NCBI RefSeq assembly: GCF_002750855.1
Contig: NZ_NWUC01000003.1
Coordinates: 248,001 to 312,000 of the forward strand
Direction: 5' to 3'
Length of the DNA stretch: 64,000 bases
DNA from: Neopararhizobium haloflavum
GTDB lineage: Bacteria > Pseudomonadota > Alphaproteobacteria > Rhizobiales > Rhizobiaceae
Part shown: positions 53,839 to 60,922 of the stretch, one piece after another
How positions within the stretch are numbered: the stretch's first letter is position 1
Layout of the letters: each line of letters begins with the position of its first letter
The notes under the pieces: model-generated
The model's input: the letters and a program-made list of their open reading frames with translations, nothing else
The model's database searches: none
Told to the model about the DNA's origin: nothing
Position numbers and translations under genes: made by a program

Positions 53839-54486
53839 TTGACCAAGAAGCCTGAAAGCGTTTCTGCCCTCGATGAGTTCGGCCGTATCCGTCTCTCAAA
53901 GTCGTTCTTCATGCGCGAGTTCCTCTATAGCGAGGTTGCAAACCTCCACGGTATCCCGAACCTCCCCGAGGATCCTACCCTTGCCGTGGCCGTCGGCAAG
54001 CGCCTCTGCGAAGAGCTTCTCGAACCGCTTCATGCTACTTTTGGAAAGGTCGTGATCCGATCAGCGTTCCGGTCTAGTGAGGTGAACGGTTTCTGCAACC
54101 AACAACAGCGCGCAAAAAAGAAAGGCTATAGTTGTGCATCGAACGAAGCTAATTTCGCTGGTCATATCTGGGATCGAAGAGACGCCGATGGCTTCAGTGG
54201 TGCAACGGCTTGCATTGTCATCCCTTGGTTCGCCGACCGCTACGATAAGGGCGAGGATTGGCGCGCGCTTGCATGGTGGATACATGACCATTTGCCATAC
54301 TCGAGCCTGTACTTTTTCCCGCGCATGGCTGCATTCAATATCTCATGGCATGAAAACCCCGAACGACGGATCAATAGTTACGCTGAACCAAGGGGCTGCC
54401 TGACCAAACCCGGAATGCCGAACCATGAAGGGAATCACCAGGAGTGGTATCATGGCTTCCCGGAACCCGCAGATTCATCGACTTAA
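53839..54486 (+). CDS. Peptidase M15-like protein (cargo gene, opposite strand)
   Basis: Encodes 215 aa. The N-terminal half resembles M15-type D-Ala-D-Ala carboxypeptidases: SFFMREFLYSE, LLEPLHATFGKVVIRSAFRS and SSEVN. The zinc site H-x(6)-D would be GHIWDRRDADG with a later His in ISWHE; the usual H-x-x-G-x-A-x-D is not exact, so activity is uncertain. TTG start with GGAG 8 bases upstream. It lies on the plus strand between minus-strand tail genes, is more AT-rich and overlaps the DUF6441 end by 4 bases. Alternatives: a defence or superinfection-exclusion gene. Confidence 0.5.
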   Translation: MTKKPESVSALDEFGRIRLSKSFFMREFLYSEVANLHGIPNLPEDPTLAVAVGKRLCEELLEPLHATFGKVVIRSAFRSSEVNGFCNQQQRAKKKGYSCASNEANFAGHIWDRRDADGFSGATACIVIPWFADRYDKGEDWRALAWWIHDHLPYSSLYFFPRMAAFNISWHENPERRINSYAEPRGCLTKPGMPNHEGNHQEWYHGFPEPADSST

Positions 54487-55121
54487 AATTGCCCCTCCAC
54501 CCAATTCGCCACAACCACTCCCGGCACCCTGTCGAGCGCACGCTCGGCGTCCCATTCGAGATCCAGCCGCTTGGGCAGCTTGACCTGCGGCACCAGCAGG
54601 AAGATCGGTGCGGTGACCTTGCCACGCCCGGTCTTCGAGCGCGACACCACCGCCTGACCTTTCCTGTTCAGCCGTCCCTCCGCCACCAGGAGGCTCGGCC
54701 CCGTGCGGCGATAGACGAAGCGCAGGCGCAACCCGCGGCGGCGCTCCCACTCACCGGGCGTGATCCTTCTGCCTCGCAGGGATTTGCCTGCGGCGGGCAG
54801 CGGAATCGCCAGCCAGAACCCGTCTTTCGAGCGGATCAGCGGGCCGGCATCATGCGCGCCCACGATGACCGGCGCCTTCGACCAGACCAGCGCTGCCGCG
54901 TCCAGGCTTTCGCCCGACCTCGGGAAGTTCTGGCTTCGGATCGAATTGGCGAGCCGTGTGCCGAGCCCCGCACCGGTGATCTGCAGCCGCCACGCGGTCT
55001 TCAGCCCGGTCCCGGCCTCGCGCATGGCAGCGGTGACGGCGCGTTCGCCCGCAGCGATCTCGGCCTGCATCATCGCGACGATGTCAGGATCGATGTCGAG
55101 CTTCAGCTTCATCGCGGTCAC
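54483..55121 (-). CDS. DUF6441 phage protein (minor tail/head-tail)
   Basis: Encodes 212 aa. Matches DUF6441: helical N-terminus (IAAGERAVTAAMREAGTGL), RLANSIRSQNFP, PLIRSKDGFWLAIPLPAAGK and APIFLLVPQVKLPKRLDL. Its place after the head-tail connector suggests a role like HK97 gp10. Overlaps the connector gene by 4 bases. Confidence 0.7.
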   Translation of the reverse strand: MTAMKLKLDIDPDIVAMMQAEIAAGERAVTAAMREAGTGLKTAWRLQITGAGLGTRLANSIRSQNFPRSGESLDAAALVWSKAPVIVGAHDAGPLIRSKDGFWLAIPLPAAGKSLRGRRITPGEWERRRGLRLRFVYRRTGPSLLVAEGRLNRKGQAVVSRSKTGRGKVTAPIFLLVPQVKLPKRLDLEWDAERALDRVPGVVVANWVEGQF

Positions 55122-55429
55122 GCCGGGCGCAGATCGACGGTCCAGACCAGTCGTTCGCGGTCGCGGACGGGCTCGCCCTGGATGAGGAAGGCATCGCCGT
55201 CGATTTCCAAGCGATCGCCGGGACGCGGGTTCGCCACCTCGGCCACACGCAGATCGATCCGGGTGGTCTCGGACCAGAGCCGGGCATCGCCGAAGTCCGA
55301 TATGACGTCAGCGCGCCGGGCGACGGCACGAACCAGCATGGGCGCGCCGCCATCGGCGATGTAGACCGCGTCCCGGCCGATGTTCGGATCGGCGAAGAGC
55401 GCGCCGACGGCGGCCGCGAAGGCAGCCAT
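55118..55429 (-). CDS. Head-tail connector/stopper protein
   Basis: Encodes 103 aa, a small beta-rich protein (GRDAVYIADGGAPMLVRA, RPGDRLEIDGDAFLIQGEPVRD) like the stopper proteins that close the portal after packaging. Start overlaps the stop of the DUF2190 gene by one base. Confidence 0.65.
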   Translation of the reverse strand: MAAFAAAVGALFADPNIGRDAVYIADGGAPMLVRAVARRADVISDFGDARLWSETTRIDLRVAEVANPRPGDRLEIDGDAFLIQGEPVRDRERLVWTVDLRPA

Positions 55430-55764
55430 CAGAAGCTGCCGTTGAGCCGCACCCGGCCGTGGGTATCACCGGCCCCACCCGCGACTGCCTCAATGGCGAC
55501 GCCGATCAGCGTGTTCGAGGTGGCCACGTTGGTGGTGCGCTTGTTGGTGTCGTCCCAATAGATTTTCGCGCCGGCCGTCCAGGCCTGCGAGCCGATCTTG
55601 GTGATGTCGAACACGCCGACGAGTGCTGCCTCGACGGGCTCGCCAAGGGTGGCGCCTCCGGTGGCGATGCCGAAGATGGAGCCGACGAGCAGCCCATCGC
55701 CCGAAGCGACGGCGTAGGGGGCGGTCAGGGTGATGGTGTTGCCGGGCTGGACGTGGTTTTTCAT
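55429..55764 (-). CDS. DUF2190 capsid decoration/fibre protein
   Basis: Encodes 111 aa with DUF2190 features: NHVQPGNTITLTAPYAVASGDGLLVGSIFGIA, PVEAALVGVFDITK and KIYWDDTNKRTTN. Such proteins commonly sit next to the capsid gene and decorate the head. ATG 55764 with AGGAAAG upstream. Separated from the capsid gene by the DUF6884/GIY-YIG insert. Confidence 0.82.
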   Translation of the reverse strand: MKNHVQPGNTITLTAPYAVASGDGLLVGSIFGIATGGATLGEPVEAALVGVFDITKIGSQAWTAGAKIYWDDTNKRTTNVATSNTLIGVAIEAVAGGAGDTHGRVRLNGSF

Positions 55765-55779
55765 GACAAAAAATCTTTC

Positions 55780-55812
55780 CTCAAAAGAGAAAGGGCGGCC
55801 GTTTGGCCGCCC
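55780..55812 (-). terminator. Rho-independent terminator after the GIY-YIG cassette
   Basis: On the minus strand GGGCGGCC-AAAC-GGCCGCCC is a perfect 8-bp stem followed by TTTCTCTTTT. It starts 27 bases after the GIY-YIG stop and would also stop read-through into DUF2190 unless the phage antiterminates. Confidence 0.8.
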
Positions 55813-55838
55813 AAGATCTGCATTTTTTATGTTTGGGC

Positions 55839-56540
55839 TTAGTGTGCCGGCATACGCCTGACCAAGTCTTCGAAAAGATCCAAGAATCCCGGATCGTACG
55901 TCTCTTCGACGTGGTTGTTGTTCCATAGGCCAGATCGGCGAACCCTTTCTCGTCCGCTATGGTTTCCAAGCCATCCGGCGCTGGGCCGATCTTGCGTCGA
56001 GTCTCTAACGCTACTCAGAAGGGCAATGCTGTTCCGTTCGATGATAGCGCGCGCGCTATCAGGACCTGGTTTGTCCGGAACGTCCAGGAACAGCAGGTTC
56101 ATTTTACCGAGGTATTCACTCACCCTCACCTCATGCTCTCGCTCGTGATCGCGCAGATCTCGCGTGGCCGATGAACCTCGCCCCCAGCTCTCGACGCTTG
56201 GCAATCCGGCTGCGTTTAAAAGAGCCTCCCCGACCAACAACCTGAAGATTGAGCCACGATGATTTCCACCAATGGGATTGCTGGTGCCACGGTGTTGGCC
56301 GAGCCTCTTCCAGAGCGTCGTGCGTGATCTGGATATGAGCCCATGCGTGCCAACCCGCACCACACGTTGTTGCGACGAAGAAGTTTCCCGGGGTTCATCG
56401 GGCTCGAAGAAGAAATAAACCCCCCGCTGGGGCCAGGGCATCCGCCCGTGACAATCACCTAATCGTAGCCGTCCGCCGATTTTGGCTTCGAGTTCATCGA
56501 GCAAGGCATAGAACGCGTTGAGGTCAGAGAGCAGCGGCAT
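55839..56540 (-). CDS. GIY-YIG-like nuclease-fold protein (cargo gene)
   Basis: Encodes 233 aa. The GIY part is RGVYFFFEPDEPRE (about 36-49), the YIG part is VVRVGTHGL (about 60-68), followed by TLWKRLGQHRG with the catalytic Arg position and GNHRGSIFRLLVGEAL. Length is greater than a bare GIY-YIG domain; the C-terminal 120 residues are not recognised. Start overlaps the DUF6884 end by 17 bases, so the two are made together. Probably a nuclease acting with the DUF6884 protein; inference. Confidence 0.65.
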   Translation of the reverse strand: MPLLSDLNAFYALLDELEAKIGGRLRLGDCHGRMPWPQRGVYFFFEPDEPRETSSSQQRVVRVGTHGLISRSRTTLWKRLGQHRGTSNPIGGNHRGSIFRLLVGEALLNAAGLPSVESWGRGSSATRDLRDHEREHEVRVSEYLGKMNLLFLDVPDKPGPDSARAIIERNSIALLSSVRDSTQDRPSAGWLGNHSGRERVRRSGLWNNNHVEETYDPGFLDLFEDLVRRMPAH

Positions 56541-56946
56541 GGTGCAGCCAGCTCAGCTGTCGGCCAATTGTCAGTCCATCCATCGGCACGGTCACCTTCG
56601 TAAAACGCTCGCGTAGATATGGCATAAGGTTCTCGCGATAGCGGTTGCCAGCCATCACAACGACTTCGCCAACCTCGGGGATGGTCTCCTCCATCTGCTC
56701 CTGCACTTGCTGCGCCCATGCGCGCCGGTCAGCAACTGACATGGTGTTCAGGGTGCGCTCGTATGGCTCGATCACGCGGTCGGGGGCGAGCAGTCCGTGC
56801 TCCGCCGACAAAATGAACCATGGGTCACCACTGGCTTCTACAAGTACACGGGCCTTCACGAACCACGCCGAAGTGTAGAGGTTTGCCGCCAGTGTTGCTC
56901 TCGACCTCTTCCCTGCTACGCAGGACACAAGAATAACGCGACTCAT
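56524..56946 (-). CDS. DUF6884 protein (cargo gene)
   Basis: Encodes 140 aa with DUF6884 markers: VILVSCVAGKRSR at the start, LYTSAWFVKARVLVEASGDPW, ILSAEHGLLAPDRVIEPYE and a C-terminal VVVMAGNRYRENL. The Cys in SCVAGK and the AEHGLL segment are the most conserved and probably catalytic or ligand-binding. No known function. ATG 56946. First gene of a two-gene unit inserted between the capsid and DUF2190 genes, less GC-rich than its neighbours. Confidence 0.65.
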   Translation of the reverse strand: MSRVILVSCVAGKRSRATLAANLYTSAWFVKARVLVEASGDPWFILSAEHGLLAPDRVIEPYERTLNTMSVADRRAWAQQVQEQMEETIPEVGEVVVMAGNRYRENLMPYLRERFTKVTVPMDGLTIGRQLSWLHHAAAL

Positions 56947-57020
56947 TACGATGCCTCTGAATGATTCCCCTCGGAAGTCTAGGTTATGAGCCCGCAATTG
57001 AGAAGAAACCCCTTTGCGCC

Positions 57021-59099
57021 TTACGCACCGGGGTTCTTGTATAGGCCGCGCCAGTCGATGGCCTTGGCGCCGAAGTCGAGGCGACACTTGATCTCCACAC
57101 CGTCGACGTCGAAGCCGTTGCGAGTCTCGATATAGGCCCCCTGCTGGCCCTCGAGATAGGCGTACTCGATGGTGTCGATTTGGTTCGGGCTCGCGACCAG
57201 ATACCAGGCGGTCTCGCTGGCGGCGTCGAGGCGCGGCTCGCTGATCGGCGCCAGCGTCCGGATCGACTGCGGCACGACGCTGGCGGTCGCTGCGGGCACG
57301 AGGTTCTGGGCCACCAGTTGCTCGGCCTTTAGTTCCAGCGAGGCTGGTACGATGAGAAAGGCGGGCCGAACGTTCAGCACCGACTTCTTGTCGAGGCCGG
57401 TCTGCTTGGCCATCGCCGCCCGCGCCGCGCCCACCGCATCCACCGCAAGCGCCGCGCCGGTGCCCGCGAGGTTTTTATGTGTGGTGTGGAACAGCGCATT
57501 GCCGTCGGCCATGGCCGGATTGGCGGTGATGATGCCCCAGACGACGTCTGACTCCAGCTGGGCGATGGAGTTGCCATACATCGCCGGGATCCGGGTGAAC
57601 GCGTCGAGATCGTCGTTGATCAGCGTCTGGCGGGTGATCGCGACCACGCGGCCATAGGTCTTGACCTTGTAGCTCTCCTTGCTCTCGCCGAGCGTCCCAC
57701 GCTTGAACTCGCCGCTCTCGCCGACCTCGAGCAGCTGCGGGGCCTCGCCGAGCTGCACCCGGTGCATCGCCTTGAAGTCGGTGGCAAGCACCTGACGGCA
57801 AAACAGCATGAACGTGCGGGGATAGGCCTCGTAGGCCTGCCGCAGGGTCCTGTTGGTGACCGCCGAGAGGATCTCGGGGAAGTCCGAGCTCGAATGCAGG
57901 GCCCGCGTCGCCACCTCGTCGCGCGACAGGCCGCGTGTGTTCACCCCGGCATTGCCGAGGCTTTCGCGGGCCAGTTCCAGCAGCGTCATGCCGCGATACT
58001 GGCGCGCGGCATCCTCCAGCTGGAACAGCGTCGGGCTGTAGCGGTGCAGCAGCGCATTCGCCACGGCGTCGCGGCGGGTGACACGCTCATCCCGGCCGCC
58101 GAGCGGGACGGAGACATGGGGGAATGTCCGGGTCTCGTCCGATTTCGCGGCGACCTGGTCGAGGATCAGGCGGCGGGTCTCGTCGACGCCGACGCCGCGC
58201 TTGACCAGATCCTCGGCGAAGCCGCGCTCGAGATTCAGCCGCCCGGCCAGATCGTAGATGGTGGAGACGCGATCGCGCTCCGCCTCGCGGGCGAGGGTGG
58301 CGACAGCCTCGGTGTCGGGCGCGGGAGTTGCTTGCGTCGTCGGCTGGCTGCGCGTCTCACTTGCGTGGACCGTCGGTTCGCTGGCCGCGACCTTCGGGTC
58401 GGGCGCAGCCGCTTTCGGCTCGGTCATAATGGCGTCCTCGGTTTCAACCGGCTCGGTCGGCTGGGTGGTGGCGGGGGTTGCGGCGTTGCGCGCCGGGGTC
58501 TGGGTCTTGTCCGTCATCGGGATCGGTCCTTTCGTGCTTGAAGGGGCGTCCCGGCGGTGAAGGACGCAGTCGTGAAGGGGATGCTGGGCGCGGAAACCGG
58601 CGGCGGGGTCTGCTCCGACCGCGACGGCGGAGACCTCGAACGGCGTCCAGTCCACCGCCCGCCAGAGCTCCCGCCCGCCGTCTGGCTTCGAGATGTCGAA
58701 GCGATGGACCTGGTAGCCGATGGAGACCGCGCGGATGTGCCCGGCCTGGATGTCGCGCCAGATCGACTCGACATCGGCGCGCTCGCTGATGCGGACCTGC
58801 GCGAAGCCGCGACCGTTCTCGATCCGGGCCGAGCCGGGCACGACCGAGCCGATCACCGCGTCGAGCGTGTCGAGCTCATGCACCTTCAGAAAGGGTGCGC
58901 CCGCGTTCAGACGGTCGAGCCGTACATGGGCCGGGTCGAGGCTCAGTTCCTCTTCATAGGGCTCACCAAAAAAGGTGGCGCGGCGGATGCGGGCCCCGGC
59001 TGACCAAATGACCTCGACGGTCCGGCTGTCGGCGTCGGCTGTGTTCGGCGCAAGCTCCGCTGACCGACGCATGGCCGGCAGTTCGATCATCGTGTCCAT
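57021..59099 (-). CDS. Prohead protease / major capsid protein fusion
   Basis: Encodes 692 aa. Residues about 1-185 form an HK97-type prohead protease with the catalytic His in FLKVHELDTLDAVIG and Ser in RAVSIGYQVHRFD. A low-complexity Thr/Pro/Ala-rich linker (about 190-265) and a coiled scaffold-like region follow, then the capsid domain (about 400-692; TFMLFCRQVLATDFKAM, NPAMADGNALFHTTHKNL, RPAFLIVPASLELKAEQLV). Fusion of protease and capsid is known in this phage group; the protease probably releases the mature capsid protein. Confidence 0.9.
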   Translation of the reverse strand: MDTMIELPAMRRSAELAPNTADADSRTVEVIWSAGARIRRATFFGEPYEEELSLDPAHVRLDRLNAGAPFLKVHELDTLDAVIGSVVPGSARIENGRGFAQVRISERADVESIWRDIQAGHIRAVSIGYQVHRFDISKPDGGRELWRAVDWTPFEVSAVAVGADPAAGFRAQHPLHDCVLHRRDAPSSTKGPIPMTDKTQTPARNAATPATTQPTEPVETEDAIMTEPKAAAPDPKVAASEPTVHASETRSQPTTQATPAPDTEAVATLAREAERDRVSTIYDLAGRLNLERGFAEDLVKRGVGVDETRRLILDQVAAKSDETRTFPHVSVPLGGRDERVTRRDAVANALLHRYSPTLFQLEDAARQYRGMTLLELARESLGNAGVNTRGLSRDEVATRALHSSSDFPEILSAVTNRTLRQAYEAYPRTFMLFCRQVLATDFKAMHRVQLGEAPQLLEVGESGEFKRGTLGESKESYKVKTYGRVVAITRQTLINDDLDAFTRIPAMYGNSIAQLESDVVWGIITANPAMADGNALFHTTHKNLAGTGAALAVDAVGAARAAMAKQTGLDKKSVLNVRPAFLIVPASLELKAEQLVAQNLVPAATASVVPQSIRTLAPISEPRLDAASETAWYLVASPNQIDTIEYAYLEGQQGAYIETRNGFDVDGVEIKCRLDFGAKAIDWRGLYKNPGA

Positions 59100-59104
59100 G
59101 AAGG

Positions 59105-60670
59105 TCAGTCCTGTTGGTCGGGCTGCGCCGGATCAGTTTCATCCGCGTCGGCGGCCGGGTCGTCGGCGGTGGTGTCGTCGGCATCCGGTTCACCGGCCGG
59201 ATCGCTGGTCTGCGCGCTGCCGGTTTTCGTCACTCGACGCGGATCGCTGTCGAGCACCAGCCCCAGCTCGTCGAGCCTGGCATTGGTCGCGGCGATCTCG
59301 GCCAGCACCGCGTCCGGGTTGTGGCCCTGCCGGGCGATGGCCTGCGCCAAGGTCATGGTGCCGGAGCGGATCGCCAGCAAATCGGCCATGGCGTCCTTGT
59401 AGGGATCGACGGCGTCGAACTTCGGCGGCGACCATTCCACCGGCACCTCCGGTGTCGGGATCTGGCCCGCTGCCCATGCACTTTCCGTGAACCAGCGCCA
59501 CACGGGCTGACACAACATCGGGATGAACAGCTGCCACTGCACGGCGTCGATCTGGCGGCGGAATTCGACCAGTCCCGCCCGGATCGAGGAATAGTTGACC
59601 TGGCTGAGGTCCCCGGTCAGCAACTCATAGGGCACCCGGAATCCGGCCGAGATGGTGTGCAGGTTTGCCCGCTTGTATTCAGCGTAGCCCCCGGTGGCGG
59701 CCGGCTGGTTGAAGCGGATGTCCTTGCCGCCGCGGGCATAGGCGATCAGCCCCGGCTCGAACTGCTCGACGCGGTTGCCATCGGCATCGACCACGGCGGG
59801 GGCGATGCCCTGTTGCGCCTCGTCATCGCCGAAGACGATGGCGGTGACACAGGCTTCGGTCTTCTTGCGGACCAGTTCCGCCACCTCGTAATCGTCGAGA
59901 TCGCGCAGGCTGCGGATCACCGGCGCGCCCCAAGGGACGCCGCGCGCCTGCGTGCGCTGTTTTTCATAGACATGGGCGATGTCGGACGCGGAGACCGGGC
60001 GGCTGTCGAAGCCGCCACGCAGCGCCCCATGCGCGTCGCCAGGGTGTTCGGCATGCAGCCAATAGGCGCGGCGCTTGCCCAAGGCATCGAACTCGATCCC
60101 CTGCACAATGCGCGTGGCCCCGGTGGTGCTGGTCCTGGTGGCGTCGAGGAAATCGGCCTCCAGCACCTGCACCTGCAACTGCAGCGGCACCGGCAGACCG
60201 TCGCTTGCCCGCCGCAATCTCCGGCGCACCAGCACCTCGCCCGCTTCGACCATCTCGCGGCAGATCAGCGTCTGCAGACCATAAAAGTCGAGCTGGCCGT
60301 CGGCATCGCACTCCGCTGTCCAGCGTTCAAACAGGGCATCGACGCGGCGATCCAGCGCCTCATCGCCACTCGCGGCGCGCGGCATGATGCCGGCGCCGAT
60401 GATGTTGTTCACCAGCACCGCGACGGCCTTCGCCGCATGGGGGTTGTTGCGCACCAGATCACGCATCCGGTCGCGCAGCAGCGCCCCGGCCATGCCGATC
60501 TCGCTGTCGGCGGAGGATGCCGGCGCGCGCCAGCCTTCCGTCCGTCGCCCGCGCGCAGCGCCGTCGTAGCCCCGCGTCAGCGTCTCGAACGCCTGACGGG
60601 CCATCACGCGGCGAGCGGCCATGCGCGGGGCCACCGATGCGATGGCGTGGTCCATCCAGTTCGCGGGCAT
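59105..60670 (-). CDS. Phage portal protein (lambda family)
   Basis: Encodes 521 aa. Matches the lambda gpB portal family: RDLVRNNPHAAKAVAVLVNNIIG, RREMV-like ICREMVEAGEVLVRR, VYEKQRTQARGVPWGAPVI, LTGDLSQVNYSSIRAGLVEFRR. The C-terminal 40 residues are Asp/Ala-rich and disordered. Twelve copies form the DNA entry ring. Start overlaps the stop of the preceding small gene. Confidence 0.95.
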   Translation of the reverse strand: MPANWMDHAIASVAPRMAARRVMARQAFETLTRGYDGAARGRRTEGWRAPASSADSEIGMAGALLRDRMRDLVRNNPHAAKAVAVLVNNIIGAGIMPRAASGDEALDRRVDALFERWTAECDADGQLDFYGLQTLICREMVEAGEVLVRRRLRRASDGLPVPLQLQVQVLEADFLDATRTSTTGATRIVQGIEFDALGKRRAYWLHAEHPGDAHGALRGGFDSRPVSASDIAHVYEKQRTQARGVPWGAPVIRSLRDLDDYEVAELVRKKTEACVTAIVFGDDEAQQGIAPAVVDADGNRVEQFEPGLIAYARGGKDIRFNQPAATGGYAEYKRANLHTISAGFRVPYELLTGDLSQVNYSSIRAGLVEFRRQIDAVQWQLFIPMLCQPVWRWFTESAWAAGQIPTPEVPVEWSPPKFDAVDPYKDAMADLLAIRSGTMTLAQAIARQGHNPDAVLAEIAATNARLDELGLVLDSDPRRVTKTGSAQTSDPAGEPDADDTTADDPAADADETDPAQPDQQD

Positions 60671-60879
60671 CAGCGGTCCCCGCGCGAAAAGCCCGCCAGC
60701 CCGGCGACCGGCAGCAGTCGACCGACACCCGCGATGGCCCGCTCGATGGTGCGGATGCGGGCGAGTAGATCCTCGGCCGAGCCGTAGTCGACGGATTTTC
60801 CGTCATAGCTGACCCGGGTCGTGCCGCTGGCATAGGCCCGGCGCAGCGCCGAGAGCTCGGTTTCCGTCCAGTCCGTCAT
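60670..60879 (-). CDS. gpW-like head-tail joining protein
   Basis: Encodes 69 aa, with WTETELSALRRAYASGTTRVSYDGKSVDY and AEDLLARIRTIERAI, matching the phage head-tail joining gpW family that docks on the portal. Located between terminase and portal, as in lambda. Confidence 0.85.
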   Translation of the reverse strand: MTDWTETELSALRRAYASGTTRVSYDGKSVDYGSAEDLLARIRTIERAIAGVGRLLPVAGLAGFSRGDR

Positions 60880-60922
60880 TGCTGCTTTCCTTGCCGGGCC
60901 TCGTGGCCGTCACGCCACCGGC

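Noticed and set aside
59114-60787. 557-codon plus-strand frame opposite the portal gene
   Set aside because: Mirror frame of the portal and gpW genes with His/Gly/Arg-rich sequence.
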